Shown: positions 23,796 to 35,567 of the stretch, one piece after another
How the letters are laid out: every line of letters starts with the position of its first letter
How positions within the stretch are numbered: position 1 is the stretch's first letter
NCBI GenBank assembly: GCA_035048495.1
Contig: CM068544.1
Location: 51,449,393-51,513,392, forward strand
Length of the DNA stretch: 64,000 nt
Direction: 5' to 3'
From: Euptelea pleiosperma
Lineage: Eukaryota > Streptophyta > Magnoliopsida > Ranunculales > Eupteleaceae
Program-made: the position numbers and the translations under genes
The notes under the pieces: generated by a model
The model's input: only the letters and a program-made list of their open reading frames with translations
Database searches by the model: none
Told to the model about the DNA's origin: nothing

Positions 23796-24594
23796 TTTCT
23801 ACAATGAACACTTAATATGAACTAAAGTATCTTACAAGAAATACATATATCAACATATGGTGCATGCAACAAGAAATACCCATAGTGATTTGTTGGATTG
23901 TTGGGTTTGAGAAGATTCATGCGTATGCCGCTTCATCTTAGTGCACGTGTCTGTGTCTTTGTTACATAACCCAATGTGTTGTAAAGCAGATGACATCTTT
24001 CGCTTTGCTCATAGTTGAAGAGTGAAAATGAGATAAGGAAATGTTGCTGAGGTTGGTTCTCATGATAATAAAGACCGAGTGGGACATTCAAGCCTCGTCC
24101 GCAGCTATCAAGGAAAGAGAAGGAGCTTGGCCTACATTCACATTAACTCACCGTTCGGTGATTTGGTTCGTAGCAGCCCAAGTATATCCAGAAATTCCTT
24201 TTACAAGCTACACTATCCGCAATGACCGTATCGTCATCTGAGATGACTTGCCTCCCAATTAGGGGGGAAATCAAACCAGGATTTCCTTAGGTAGCCACCA
24301 ACCTACAGACCTCCATGCTTGGAAGGGGGGGATTGATGGAAGCATTGGAAGGGGGCATGTATCAAAGCATACTACCATAACTCTAAGGCGGGGGCATTTG
24401 GGGCCTTTGGCAGCCTTTTGTGTATCCACAACAAGTGAATTGGTTCCTGTGAAGGTGAAGAGGGTTGTAGCCAACCAGCCAGCAGCATCATAACAGTTTT
24501 TTCACAGCTTCCATTCATTTGGTTCCATATCCACTGGTAGTTCCGACAACAGTTTAGAAGGCTCTTGGCACCTTGGAAAGAGTAGCCAAGGCGT
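23796..24594. other. Intergenic, no gene recognised
   Basis: The plus-strand open frame 24041-24241 and the minus-strand frame 24271-24474 look partly protein-like but match nothing I know. They may belong to an unrecognised old insertion together with the psbB-like piece next to them. Confidence 0.35.
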
Positions 24595-24715
24595 ATGAAA
24601 ACTAAGATGGAATAGGCCTGCTAATATGCCCAATGTCCCTGCTGCAATATGATGAGAGACTAATCCTCCCGGAACAAAATAATCAAAAGCTTCCACACCC
24701 CGCGCGGGATTGGAG
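24595..24715 (-). pseudogene. Chloroplast psbB (CP47) fragment in nuclear DNA
   Basis: The minus strand reads '...[17 protein letters not shown]' followed by '[20 protein letters not shown]'. This closely matches the conserved segment of photosystem II CP47 (NPAWGVEGFD.FVPGGI, then .[19 protein letters not shown]). Similarity fades quickly on both sides, and the downstream frame runs into unrelated residues and a stop. It is most simply an old plastid-to-nucleus transfer of about 0.1 kb or a little more. No function is expected. Confidence 0.65.
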
Positions 24716-25627
24716 TCACCATTATCTATCAGGAACCCTATGTCATTTACAACCCCAACGTATTTTGGATGCTTGAAGACCCTGATTTAGAAAGATTCTT
24801 CTTTCTCAATGGTGATCAATCAACACATTGCCTTTAGACATTGGAACCTGGTCTCTAGCTTCATCGAAGATAGAATGAATGAAGAAGGAAAAGTAGGAGC
24901 TTTCCTCTAACCTAACAAAGGAGCTTGAGGACGATGAATACTTGAATATTGGAGGGGAAATGTGGTTTGTGCACTCAAAAAAGAACAAAAAGTAACCAGT
25001 TTTATACATTTGAGACCTTAAGAAAGGTTAACAAGGAACATTAATTTTAGCACTTAAAATTATTTCAAAGTGGCGAAGCTCAAAGTACTGAATTTTCAGT
25101 GAATTTTTTTGTTTGACAAAAGTTCTTATGCCTGAAAATTTTAAAAAGGGCATATTGGGCATTTCAAAATGTTTGTTGGAGCATTTTTGTAAGTTTCCCA
25201 GAGAAAGCTTTGCATATAAGGGAATATAAACTATTTTTTAAAGAATCTTAGAATCATTTCAAAGATGTCATCACTTACCGCATTAAGTGAAAATCACTTA
25301 AAAAAAGTGGAAGTAAGACGAATTAAAAATAAGTATCATGTTAAGTGAAACTTAAAATTAAGCACTGAATTTTAGAGGTAAAAAATAACACATAAGACTG
25401 AAAATCGTCTTTTTCGTTCTTAAGGGCTTAGGGGCGTTTGGCAACACAAAAAAAGTAACTTATTGACTTTTATAAGCCAAAAAGTTAAAAAGTTAGTTTG
25501 GATGTGTTTCATATTTTAACCTTTGAAAAGTTAAAACTACCTTTAAAATTGAAGCTAAATTTTTTAGCTTTTAACTTCTAAGAGATACTACTTCAAAGCT
25601 AAATTTTTTAAAAAGTTAGTTTGGACA
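24716..25627. other. Intergenic, no gene recognised
   Basis: AT-rich sequence. A stretch at 25440-25620 repeats short phrases such as 'aaaaagttagtttgga' (25493 and 25610), a local direct duplication. No coding feature seen. Confidence 0.4.
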
Positions 25628-26176
25628 AGCCACATGGCACACTCTTAGTGGATGCTGACCGTATGGATAATGGCCAGTCCCTTGGTGGACCTATAGACCG
25701 ACAATCAGCCTGATTATCCTTTGGATCTTTGCACCCAAATATCGCTCAATAATGCTCAAATTCCAACCATTAAAATCAACCCATGAAAATACTTCAATCG
25801 AATCACTTAGAAATCACTAATCAGGCTGATTTTTCAAATAACGCTTGGTGGCAAAAACGGAAAAAAAACAGAAATAACAGAAAAAATGATACTGGAATTC
25901 AAATTTTAAATTTCAGATTTTCAAACAATGGAAAATAACGGCCTTTATAACGAAAATAAGGGCCGTTAATTTCTGGGCGTTTTAACGGTACGTAACGTAA
26001 TGGGGGAGGTCCGAATCCGTTACAACAGCCATATTTTTAAACCTTGGTTTAGAGGTCCACCAAGGGACCGGCCAAACATCCATACGGTCAGCATACACTA
26101 AGAATGTGCCACGTGGCTCGTATTGTGCGTTGGTGACAGAAGCATCTGTCACAACGCTGTGACGGAAGTTTTAGTC
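25628..26176. repeat. Family A MITE interrupted by an H1 element
   Basis: The left arm (25628-25838) and right arm (26047-26176) belong to one family A copy. The right side carries GCCACGTGGCTC and ends with the outer arm 'tgtcacaacgctgtgacgga'. The core phrase 'ctgatttttggtttgtaggt' is broken after 'ctgattttt' by the H1 insertion. Confidence 0.78.
25839..26046. repeat. H1 MITE nested in family A
   Basis: AACGG-rich interior, with 'ggtccgaatccgttac' and the end 'tttttaaaccttg'. The left terminus is shortened. Confidence 0.7.
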
Positions 26177-26498
26177 GGGAAATACATCCTCACAATCAGT
26201 TGTCTCCATGAGCCTGACACGTGGCACATACAGCAGTGCTTGACGCCCTTGGGTCGCGCCGCAAGATTTTCCCGCAGTTTATTTTTCTCAAACTGAAATA
26301 CCCTCATAATGCAAACATTCCCGAAATGACCAAGTTACTGTAAATCAGGGATATTCAGGTAACTTTTGGATGTCTAACTACAGTTAAAAATAAACTGACT
26401 GACTAATATACCCAGTTTCTAGAACTTATTCCAAGCGGATGGCAGCTTACTCTTTTCCCTAAGAAAATGTCTATTTTCGTCAGTCTGGCATTCTTTGA

Positions 26499-26890
26499 AA
26501 GGCTCAGGCTCCAATTACCGCCCTAAATGACAGTCTCCGGTTACAGGACACAATATGAGACACGTGGCACTCTCTTAGAGGACTCTGACCGTATGGATGT
26601 TTGGTCAATCCTTAAGTGAACCTACAAACCAAAAATCAACCTGATTAGTGATTTATAGGCGCGTTGGATTGGACTTATTTTCATAGGTTAATCTCAACTA
26701 TGGGAATTTGAGCAGTATTTGAGGTACAAAGATCAAACGCCTAGAAATCACTAATCAGGATGATTTTTGGTTTTTAGGTCCCACCTAAGGATTGGCCAAA
26801 CATCCATACGGTGAGAGTCCTCTCAGAGTGTGCCACGTGGCTCATATTGTGTCCCGTAACCAGACCCTGTCATTTTACGGCGGTAGCTCA
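26499..26890. repeat. Family A-core MITE with GGCTCAGGCTCC outer arms
   Basis: The outer arms are 'ggctcaggctccaattaccg' and, inverted, 'ttttacggcggtagctc'. The inner arms are 'gacacgtggcactctcttag' and 'gtgccacgtggctcatattg'. Both inner arms hold CACGTG. The outer arms belong to the same group as the GGGTCGGGCTC (M3) elements. Confidence 0.75.
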
Positions 26891-28329
26891 ACAACCACGT
26901 CGCGTATATTTTATTAAACGACGCCTCGGGATACGTGTTTCATTACGTAATAAAGACGGTCTAAGGTGTACAGGTGCTACTTAACAATTAACACTATAAT
27001 AACTTACCGGAAGGTCCGGGACCACTTAATAATCTCGCACAACAATGAATGGTCCAGCTATTTCCACGACGCCAGCCTGGAAACCAGAAAGAAAATTGTT
27101 AAAAGATTTCTTATACTTTTAACTGACCAAAAACACCCTTGCAAATAGTTCTATCGCCCTCAGATTGTGAGAGAGAAAAAGGCATTCCAGTTTCTTACAA
27201 GGGTACTTTGGTCGTGAAAAAAAAATCCGAGTCACAATTTAATAAAATGAAAATACATATTAAAAGATTCATAGGTATTCTAGACATTTACAAGGATATT
27301 TTGGTCCAATAAAGAGAGAACGAACCATCTAGAACAACAAACCGAAAGACGAGAGAGAATCTGGAGACTGGTTTTAAACTCGAACCAAATAATCCATAAA
27401 ATTAGACAAAAAAACAAATAAAAATCAACTAATCTGGATCAGACAAAAAAAATTTAGAGATATTACGAAAAATTGATTCTCTGTAGCATTTCGATTTCAG
27501 ACATAAAGCAGAGTATTTGAAATTCAGAGAAGAAGACTGATCAAGCTCGACTGAAAATCACAGAAATCATCAAAAACCCCAAAATACAGTTGAAAGGCAT
27601 AGAACAAATAGAAGATTTCGACATTTTCATGCTTTACTGACTGAATCAAGTCCACTTAAGCAGGAAAAAGACCTCGATTTCTATTTTTTTTTTAAAAAGA
27701 GACTGCAGCAACTGATTTCGAACTAAAAAAAATCAGATAACCCATTAAAACACCTGAAATGAACTAAAACCAGTAGTTCAAAACTTTAAAGAGCTTATTA
27801 GAGCAAAGAATATATTTTCTGGCATGAAATGGCGATCCAGAGTTTCAGACTAGCCCTAAATATAAAAAATGGCTTGAATCCGAAGCAGAAAACCGATGAA
27901 TGAAAAAAGGTTCAAAGCATTGAAAAGGAGAATCTCAACCTTTTTGTGATTGACAACGGATCATGAACGCGAAGAGCTTGAATTGGCCTGGAAATCGAGA
28001 CTGAAAAAAAAAAATCTTAGAAATTCTTGCGAGAGAGATACCTGGACCAGGGGCTCTTCCCCGAGAAATCCGTGTTTCAGAAACTTTTATGCTCACATGG
28101 AATTCATGTAGTCAATGCCATCGATTAACGGAGAAAATATAATTAAAAGCTGGAGAAATCATCAACCCGACGAGGGAAGCCCTAGTTTCCGAGTGCATTA
28201 TATTGTCGCCTTTTTTAATCCCAGTGACTAAACTACCCTTTCGATGTTTTCTTTTTTTGGAAAAAAATGTTTTCAATCAAATCTTGAGCATTTTTAATGG
28301 GATGATTCTAGTCATTAAATTTCAACTCT
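26891..28329. other. AT-rich intergenic DNA, no gene recognised
   Basis: Contains short open frames only. The A-rich stretch 27240-28160 resembles intronic or leader-type sequence, but no flanking exons were found. No repeat family assigned. Confidence 0.35.
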
Positions 28330-28427
28330 TTTTGGAAAGTCAAACCTCCTATCGACCAGGAATCACCAATCAGGACGATTTATAGTTCATACTTCATAGA
28401 TCCATTAAAAGGGTGGGTGGGCCAAAT

Positions 28428-28730
28428 CTTGGTTTAAAAAAGGGCCGTTATAACGGATTCGGACCTCCCATGTTACATTATGTACCATTAAAATCCTCAA
28501 AAAATTACGGCCGCTTTTTTTGTTACAGTCGCTGTTATTTTTCCGTTATAACAAAAACGATCGTTATTTTCTGAAAAAATATACTTTATTTTTCGTTTTC
28601 GGAAATTCGAATTGCAGAGCCATTTTTTTTTTGCCCCTGAACATTACAATTCTTTATAACGGCCATTGTAACGGAAAAACGGTAATGCCCCAATCCGTTA
28701 TACCGTTATAACAGTCCCTTTTAAACCTTG
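28428..28730. repeat. H1 MITE with perfect 8-bp target duplication
   Basis: This 303-bp copy runs from 'cttggtttaaaaaagg' to 'cccttttaaaccttg'. It is flanked by GGCCAAAT on both sides (28420-28427 and 28731-28738). The element split a family A-like right arm ('gggtgggccaaa|tatcc'). Together with the 54098 copy this supports an 8-bp duplication, so a hAT-like origin. Confidence 0.85.
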
Positions 28731-28738
28731 GGCCAAAT

Positions 28739-29370
28739 ATCCTGACCTGAAAGAGTGTAAGTTGGAAAACATCCAGCAATTTAGAACTAAAAAATTTAGG
28801 GAAATGATTTTTCAAGTAAGCTTCTTACCAAATTCCAGTCAACATTTGACAAAAAAGCCCTTCTCATTTCATATTTAGCTTTGGAAAAGATAGGGAAGGA
28901 CATTTTTGCTATGAGGGACATTTTTGTCAAACTGTCAAATGTCGACTGAAGATGAGAAAGGATCATTACATTAATCATTTACCAAAATTTAACATTTGGG
29001 GCCGAAATCTTGGGAGGATATGGTTTTCTCAAGTGCAACCACAAATTTCCTGATAAAATGTGATGGCATAGTTGCTGAAACTTACTAAATGTAGGGGTAT
29101 TTTGGTAATTTAAAAACATCCTTTAAATCTCCGCCTGCGTGTGGACCATCACCACATGTCGCGACTCGCGCAACAACTGCATCTGCAGGCGGGAAAACCA
29201 TATGTTTTAAAAAGTCAAAAATTAGGGCTGACGTGTAGCCACAGTTCGACATGGAGCTGGCAGCTCCAAACCTCTAAACGGCTTACCTCTAGAAAGTTTA
29301 GCCACAGTCCGTAGTCATCGGCTGAATCATAATGCTTCAACGAGCAATAATTTGATGCTCTAGTATAATA
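28739..29370. other. Intergenic, no gene recognised
   Basis: No domain, RNA gene or repeat family identified. Confidence 0.4.
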
Positions 29371-29758
29371 TAACTTTTATGAAGGATCTTGTCATCGAAG
29401 CTGATGACAGCGAAAAATATGAGACACGTGGCACACTCTTAGAGAACTATGACTGTATGGATGTTTTTCAATTCCCTAGGCTGATGTACAAACCAAAATC
29501 AGAATGATTAGTGATTTCAAACCTTTGGATCATTGTACCTAATATAATGGTCAATAATGCTCATTCTCACGGTTCAAATCATCCCAATTCCAACCCCGCC
29601 TAGAAATCCCTAAACGGGATGATTTTGGGTTTGTAGGTCTACCTAGGGATTGGCCAAACATCCACACGGTCAGAGTCCTCTGAGATTATACAACGGTGGC
29701 TAATATTCCGCGCTGTCACCGATCTCAATGACAACGCTATGTCGTCAGAGTTTTACTC
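29371..29758. repeat. Family A MITE
   Basis: The left outer arm is 'cttgtcatcgaagctgatga' and the right arm ends 'gtcagagttttactc'. It has the inner arm GACACGTGGCACACTCTTAG and complete core landmarks. Confidence 0.75.
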
Positions 29759-29855
29759 TAGATACATAGGTGGCTTAAGAAGGGAATATCGTTTTCTTTT
29801 GTTTCCGCTTCAAATATTTTTCCCACCTCAACGGTCCCACGACTCCCACTTAAAA

Positions 29856-30202
29856 GGGTCGGGCTCCAGTTACCGCCCTAAAAAGACAGGCTTCGGTTAC
29901 GAAAACACTCTTAGAGGACTCTGACGGTATGGATGCTTGGCCAATCACTAGGTGGACCTATAAACCAAAAATAAGCATGAGTAGTGATTTCTAGGCGTTG
30001 GATCTTTGTACCTCAAATACTGCTCAAATTACCACAGTTGAGATCTACCCATGAAAATAAGTCCAATCGAACGCCTAGAAATCACTAATCAGGCTGATTT
30101 TTTGGTTTATAGGTCCACCTAGAGATTGGCCAAACATCCATATGGTCAGAGTCCTACAAGAGTGTGCCACGGCTCATTGTGTCCTGTAACCGGAGCCCGA
30201 CC
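29856..30202. repeat. M3 MITE (GGGTCGGGCTCC ends) with a family A core
   Basis: This 347-bp element has ends GGGTCGGGCTCCAGTTACCG and 'gtaaccggagcccgaccc'. The flanks CACTTAAAA (29847-29855) and CACCCAAAA (30203-30211) form a 9-bp duplication with two mismatches. The interior is the family A palindrome. Confidence 0.8.
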
Positions 30203-30589
30203 CCACCCAAAATATAAGCCAATATCTGAAAATTTACTCAAGGGGTCAACCATAACCACTGGATCTCTTACCTTCTCTTAATGGTCTTGGACATAAGTCA
30301 AATGATCATGAAAAAAAAGGCGATAAAGACAACATAATCCATTGGTCCAAGACTCAAAACCATAACTTTACTGAGTAAAAGCAGTGTTAGAATCATCAGC
30401 CACCGCTGATAGTCCTCAGGATTCACAAGACACACATCTAAAGAAAAGCATCAAACGGTTTGGACCCAGGGACAACATCTTCGTTATGATGGTATCATTT
30501 TTCTTAGAACAAAGATCATTGATTTGTTTGGAAAAGACTCGTTTGAAAGAAATGATGCCATATAATAAGATATCATTTTTCTTCCACGC

Positions 30590-30850
30590 TACTGACCGTA
30601 TGGATGTTTGACCCATCCTTGACAGGGGTTCACAAACTAAAATCATCCTGATTGGTGATTTCTGTTCATTGGATCTGAGTACAATAAATAACATATGAAT
30701 TACACGGATAAAATTCAATTGATGAAAATGACTCAAATCCAATGGTTGGAAATCACCGATCAAGCTGATTTTTGGTTTGTAACCCACTTAAGATGTCCAT
30801 ATGGTTGGCGGTCTGGAAGACAGTGCCACGTGGCTCATAAAGACATCGCT
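30590..30850. repeat. Family A MITE, shortened
   Basis: Left 'gaccgtatggatgtttgacc', right 'gtgccacgtggctcat', core 'aagctgatttttggtttgta'. Confidence 0.65.
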
Positions 30851-30903
30851 GAAGAAAACTGGACTCCTTCCCAATGAGGACGATGCACAAGTGAAAAACC
30901 CAA

Positions 30904-31306
30904 GGAAAAAGATGTAACAAGGTATGCCTGAAACTGTTCATTTGCGGAAGCGGCATTTTTGGTAGTCACCGCTGCCATCTGGGCCCACTGACCGTTTGGA
31001 TGTTTATCTCACCCCTTGGTGGATATACATACCAAAAATCACCTTGATTGGTGATCTACAACCATTAGATTTTAACACTTTTTATCCCATTTAAGGCGTT
31101 CTTATAGCCGTTGAATACAACCATCTTTTGAGTACTAAAACCAACGGCTAAAAATCATTAAACAAGCTGATTTTTTGTATGAATGTCTATTAAAGGTTGG
31201 GCTAAACATCCATGCGGTCAGTAGGCCCAGATGGCCGTGGTGACTACCAAAAATGCCGCTTCCGCAAATGAAAAGATCTCAGGTATACCTTGTTACATCA
31301 CGACCC
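30904..31306. repeat. M2 MITE with perfect 9-bp target duplication
   Basis: A 403-bp full copy with ends GATGTAACAAGGTAT and ATACCTTGTTACATC, flanked by AAAACCCAA on both sides (30895-30903 and 31307-31315). It is very similar to the copy at 11702-12103, so the family amplified fairly recently. Confidence 0.9.
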
Positions 31307-31541
31307 AAAACCCAAATCACTGGGTTTTCAGGGAACCGAAAACATGATTTACTCTTTTAAATCTCGACTAAGCCTAGCCGATTGATGGAGTAACGGCTAA
31401 AGAAAGCTCGCACCAAACCAAACTGGCTTCCCTAATGTAAGTGATGCTGTCAGCCCAGAAGCACGTCCTCCTTTTGGTCTGACTGTTAGACGGGTCATCT
31501 TTCTCGTGATGCACGTGCATCACCTGTGGCTGACACCATAC

Positions 31542-31962
31542 GTTTCGATGAGTAAATGTAAAACTTCTATCGTAGCGTTCTGACAGACGCTTCTGTCACA
31601 ATGCAAATCTCAAGCCACGTGGCAAACGCTTAGTGAACTCTGACCGTATGGATGTTTGGCCAGTTCTTCGGTGGACCTATTAGCCAATAATCAGCCTGAT
31701 TAGTTATTTACAACGTTTGGATCTTTGCACCCAAATAACCCTCAATAATGCTCGAATAAATACCGTTAAAATCAACCAATGACAATAACTTCAATCGAAT
31801 CTCCTAGTAATCACTAATCAGACTTAGTTTTGGTTTAGAAGTCCACTGAGGAACTGGCCAAAAATCCATACGGTCAGCGTCCACTAAGAGTGTGCCACAT
31901 GGCCTGTGATTAGTATTGTAACAGAAGCATCAGTCAGAACGCAGTGATAGAAGTTTTACTCT
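31542..31962. repeat. Family A MITE
   Basis: The outer arm 'gtaaaacttctatcgtagcg' at the left is mirrored by 'cgcagtgatagaagttttac' at the right. The left inner arm has GCCACGTGGC. Confidence 0.75.
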
Positions 31963-32429
31963 GTTTCAATTAGAGCTGTTAATGGACCGGGTTTGAGTCG
32001 ATGAGTGATGATCCAGACCCAATCCAATAAGAAAATATGCCAATATGGATCCGAACCACTAAAAGACCAGAACATTACCGTGATCTAGAACCGGTCCGAT
32101 AGATAATATAGAGGTCTGGACCGATCCTATCCGATCCAATCCACTAAAATAATTTTTATAATTATATAATTTCAGTTATATATTTTATCAACTCAAAATT
32201 AAAGTATAATAATGATAAAAAAATCTTTTCTACTTATTAATGTAGGAAGTGTGTTCCTGCGTTACTAATGCAATCCCCATTATTATTAAATAATCTTTTT
32301 TTGCTTCTTTCATGTTTTTTATTAAATTGGCTGTTTCTAATCGTTGGATTTGAATTTTTTCACTGATCAAATTTCAACAATATCAAAGAGCGGAACTTTG
32401 ATCAGGAACGTCTATCATCAATGTTGACG

Positions 32430-32745
32430 ACGCACCACAGGTGCGAGCCAAGTGACACAGTTAGAGGCTATTGATTGTATGGATACTTGGCCCATCCCTA
32501 GGTTGACTTATATACAACAATCAACTTGATTAGTGATTTCTAACATTAGGATCTGAGTACCCCCCAAATAATGCTCTAAATCCACAGTTAAAAATAAGCC
32601 ATTAAAAATAGTCTAAGCTAACGGATAGAAATTACTAATCAGGATGAACTTTGGATGGGCCAAACATCCATGTGGTCAGTGGTCTCTAATAGTGTGCCAC
32701 ATAGCTCATAATATCATTCGTGTTATCACCGGCACCTATTATTTT
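32430..32745. repeat. Family A MITE inside H2
   Basis: Core phrases 'gattgtatggatacttggcc', 'cttgattagtgatttc' and 'gggccaaacatccatgtgg' are recognisable in order. Diverged. Confidence 0.6.
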
Positions 32746-32821
32746 GTGTTAAAATTCAATGTTTAAAAAAAAAAAAAAAAAGAATGAATTAGTTGTCTCT
32801 CTACTTACCCTATTATTAAAA

Positions 32822-33214
32822 GGAAAAATATGTAACAAGGTATGCTTGAAATGTTTTATTTGCGGAAGCGGCATTTATGGTAGTCACCACTGTCATCTGG
32901 GCCCACTGACCGCATGGATGTTTATCCCACCCCTTGGTGGATATACAGACCAAATATCACCCTGATTGGTAATCTATAACCATTAGATTTTAACACTTTT
33001 TAGCACTTTTTAAGGCGTTCTTATAGCCGTAGAATGCAACCAATTTTTGAGTACTAAAACCAACGGCTAAAAACCATTAAAGAAGCTGATTTTTGGTATG
33101 AGTGTCTATTAAGGGGTTGGCTAAACATCCATGTGGTCAGTGGGCCCAGATGGCAGCAGTGACTACCAATACTGCCGTTTCCGCAAATGAAAAGATCTCA
33201 GGTATACCTTGTTA
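32822..33214. repeat. M2 MITE inside H2
   Basis: The left end 'atatgtaacaaggtatgct' is complete. The right end stops at 'ataccttgtta', a few bases short. Interior is typical of M2. Confidence 0.8.
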
Positions 33215-33329
33215 AAAAAGTAATGAACACATGGTCCAAGGTTGATGGATGTTATCGCGGTGCATGGTGGTGTCATTTTGTCATTGGCGAAAAACGTATA
33301 TCGAGTTCCGTGCAAATAGTAATGTTCTA

Positions 33330-33475
33330 ATTCCACGGTTAAAAGTCAGCCCATGGAAACAACTACAATCGAATGCTTAGAAATCATTAATCATGCTAAT
33401 TTTTTCTGCATGTAGGTCCACTTAGGGATGGGCAAACATCCATAGGCCTAGTGGTCTTTAATAGTGTGCCATTTC
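33330..33475. repeat. Family A MITE, right half
   Basis: Contains 'cggttaaaagtcagccca' and 'ggtccacttagggatggg'; the left half is absent. Confidence 0.5.
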
Positions 33476-33562
33476 TTTCAAAGATACCCCTACATTGACT
33501 CGCGAGAGGCACATGCCAACCCATAGTACATATAAAACATTAAAAATATCTTTATAATTATA

Positions 33563-33867
33563 TGTATATAACAAGGGAGCTCAATTGTCTACCCTCCCAT
33601 AGGCTTCAATAAAGAAGGGCCGAGATCTTATCCTCCAACTAGACGGTTGATCTCAACCACTCACACCCGATTTTGGCACACTTTGTTAGAGAGTGCCACA
33701 CACTAGTCTATATAATAAAATAGGACAGTTGTCTCCCCCTCTTATCCGGCTTCATAAAGGATGGCCAAGATCTTATCACACCAAATGGACGGTGGATCTC
33801 AGCCACTCACACCCAATTTTGACAAACTCTTTGTCGATGAGCGCCATGGGCACGGGTCACCTACTAT
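33563..33867 (+). mobile_element. Two-unit short Helitron array
   Basis: Unit 1 is 33563-33706 and ends CTAG, but has lost much of its hairpin. Unit 2 is 33707-33867, begins TCTATATAAT directly after that CTAG, and ends CTAT. The same head-to-tail arrangement is seen at 18638-19111. Confidence 0.78.
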
Positions 33868-33947
33868 TTACCTACATATAAGAAAATGAGTTGGATTTAC
33901 ATATAGCCCAAGGGTCAGGTTCAGGAGCCCCACTTTTTATTCCTCGA

Positions 33948-34085
33948 GAGGGGTGTTACCGTTAAAACGGATTAAAACGTCCAGGGGCAAAAATGGAAAA
34001 ATGGATTTTAATGATTTTAACGGAAAAAAGTGGTGCTGAAATTTTAAAAAAAAATAGAATTTAACGAAAATTTAATGGTTTTCTT
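33948..34085. repeat. H1 fragment
   Basis: Phrases 'gttaccgttaaaacggatta' and 'ccaggggcaaaaatgg' are typical of H1. Both ends are incomplete. Confidence 0.55.
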
Positions 34086-34087
34086 AT

Positions 34088-34734
34088 ACCCCTCCTATCT
34101 TATATGGCTTCAATAATGAGTGGTTGAGCTCTACTATGCTTCATATCGATGGCTGAGATTAACTCCCACCCGATTTTGAGAAACACTTTGCCAGAAAGTG
34201 CCACGGGCCACCCACACATATATCAAGACAACTCAGCTGTATTCTCTTATCTTATCCATCCATCTAATGCGGAAGGTTAGATAAAGAGTGGTTGAGATCA
34301 AATCCATAGATCTAATGTGAACGGTTAGATTTTAGCCACTCAATCCGCCTCATTTGACCTCAATTTATTCAAAATTTAAATTTCGACACCATTATTTTTT
34401 GTTATTTATGTTATTTTTCCATTTCTCCCTCTGTGCGTTACAATCCGTTATAATGGAAAAAATGGTAACGTCCCAATCCGTTATACCGTTTGAGTGCCGG
34501 AGGCACTCAATTTTTGCGAACGCTTTTGTTGGAGAGTGCCGTGGGCATGGGCCATTTACTATTCTATATAACAAAATACATTGATTGTCTCACTACTTGT
34601 ACCTCCGCTTATAAGCATCAACAAAAAAGGGCTGTGATCTAATCCTCCCCTAAATGGACGGTGGATCTCCGCCACTCAACTGATTTTGGCAAATTCTTTG
34701 TCGAGGAATGTTGATGGCACGGGGTACCCACTAG
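34088..34734 (+). mobile_element. Short Helitron array, one unit carrying H1
   Basis: A diverged unit (34088-34225) is followed by a longer variant (34226-34562). The variant carries an H1 element (about 34385-34495) between its body and its hairpin GTGCC-GTG-GGCAT. A further unit (34563-34734) begins TCTATATAAC and ends CTAG before GTGT. The H1-bearing variant matches the one at 16836-17199. Confidence 0.7.
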
Positions 34735-34871
34735 TGTATTACATGTTTTATTAATATAATAATAATAATATTTATATTTATATAGATATTGATTAGTACG
34801 GGTGCCAATCCAATAAGAATATAGGTGGTGGTTGATCCGCTCCATTGATGGCCCTAGTTTGGATGCTTAAT

Positions 34872-35435
34872 GGGAGTAAAACTTCTGTCCCAGCGTTGTG
34901 AAACAACACACAATATGGGCCACGTGGCATACTTTTAGTGGACTGACCGTATGGATGTTCGGCCAGTCCCTCGGTGGACCTCTAAACCAAAAAACTAGCG
35001 TGATTAGTGATTTCTAAGTGATTCAATTAAAGTTATTTTCATGGGTTGATTTTAACGGGAGTAATTTGAACATTATTGAGCGTTTATTTGGGTGCAAAGA
35101 TCCAAAGGTTGTAAATCACTAATCAGGCTGATTTTTGGTTATAGGTCCACCGAGGGACTGGCCGAACATCCATACTGTAATCGTCCACTAAGAGGGTGTC
35201 ACGTGGCTCACATTGAGGAGGATGTCCTTCCTAAGGTCCAGCGCGTTTGATGGCCCGTCATTAATCAGGCTGATTGTTGGTTATAGGTTCACGGAAGGAC
35301 TGGGTAAACATCCATACGGTCATCGTCAACTAAGAGTGTGCCACGTGGCTCGCATTGAGGAGGATGTCCTTCCTAAGGTCCAGCGCGTTTGATGGCCCGT
35401 GACAGTGCTCATTGATAGAAGTTGAAGTCTGTGTC
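34872..35435. repeat. Family A MITE with an internal tandem duplication
   Basis: The left outer arm is 'gagtaaaacttctgtcccag' and the left inner arm has GGCCACGTGGC. The right side is duplicated. The block from 'aatcaggctgat' through 'gcgtttgatggcccgt' occurs at about 35122-35260 and again at 35261-35400, a direct repeat of about 139 bp with nearly identical ends. Confidence 0.75.
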
Positions 35436-35567
35436 GAGTGGTCCATTTATTCTTCAACTGTCTTGCTTACTTTGTGCGGAGGGTGACGAGTGAACTGCCC
35501 ACTTTATCTTCAGCATTTTCTTTTTCTTTAATAATTTCCAACAGTCAAGGTCATTAAAAAAGGCTCA

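Larger units (their letters stand above)
31971..34855. mobile_element. H2 (hAT-like) MITE expanded by nested insertions
   Basis: The left end 'tagagctgttaatgg' and following 'gatccagacccaatcc' pair with the right end 'gatccgctccattgatggcc' at 34834-34855. The flanks GTTTCAAT and GTTTGGAT (34856-34863) match at 6 of 8. The original element would have been only a few hundred bp. Between its halves sit a family A copy, an M2 copy, half a family A copy, two short Helitron arrays and H1 pieces. Confidence 0.6.

Noticed and set aside
24041..24474. Two short protein-like frames beside the psbB fragment
   Set aside because: They look somewhat like coding sequence but no family could be named, so no gene is called.
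26966..27148. 60-residue open frame in the 26.9-28.2 kb AT-rich stretch
   Set aside because: Length and composition are as expected by chance; no domain or splice partner.
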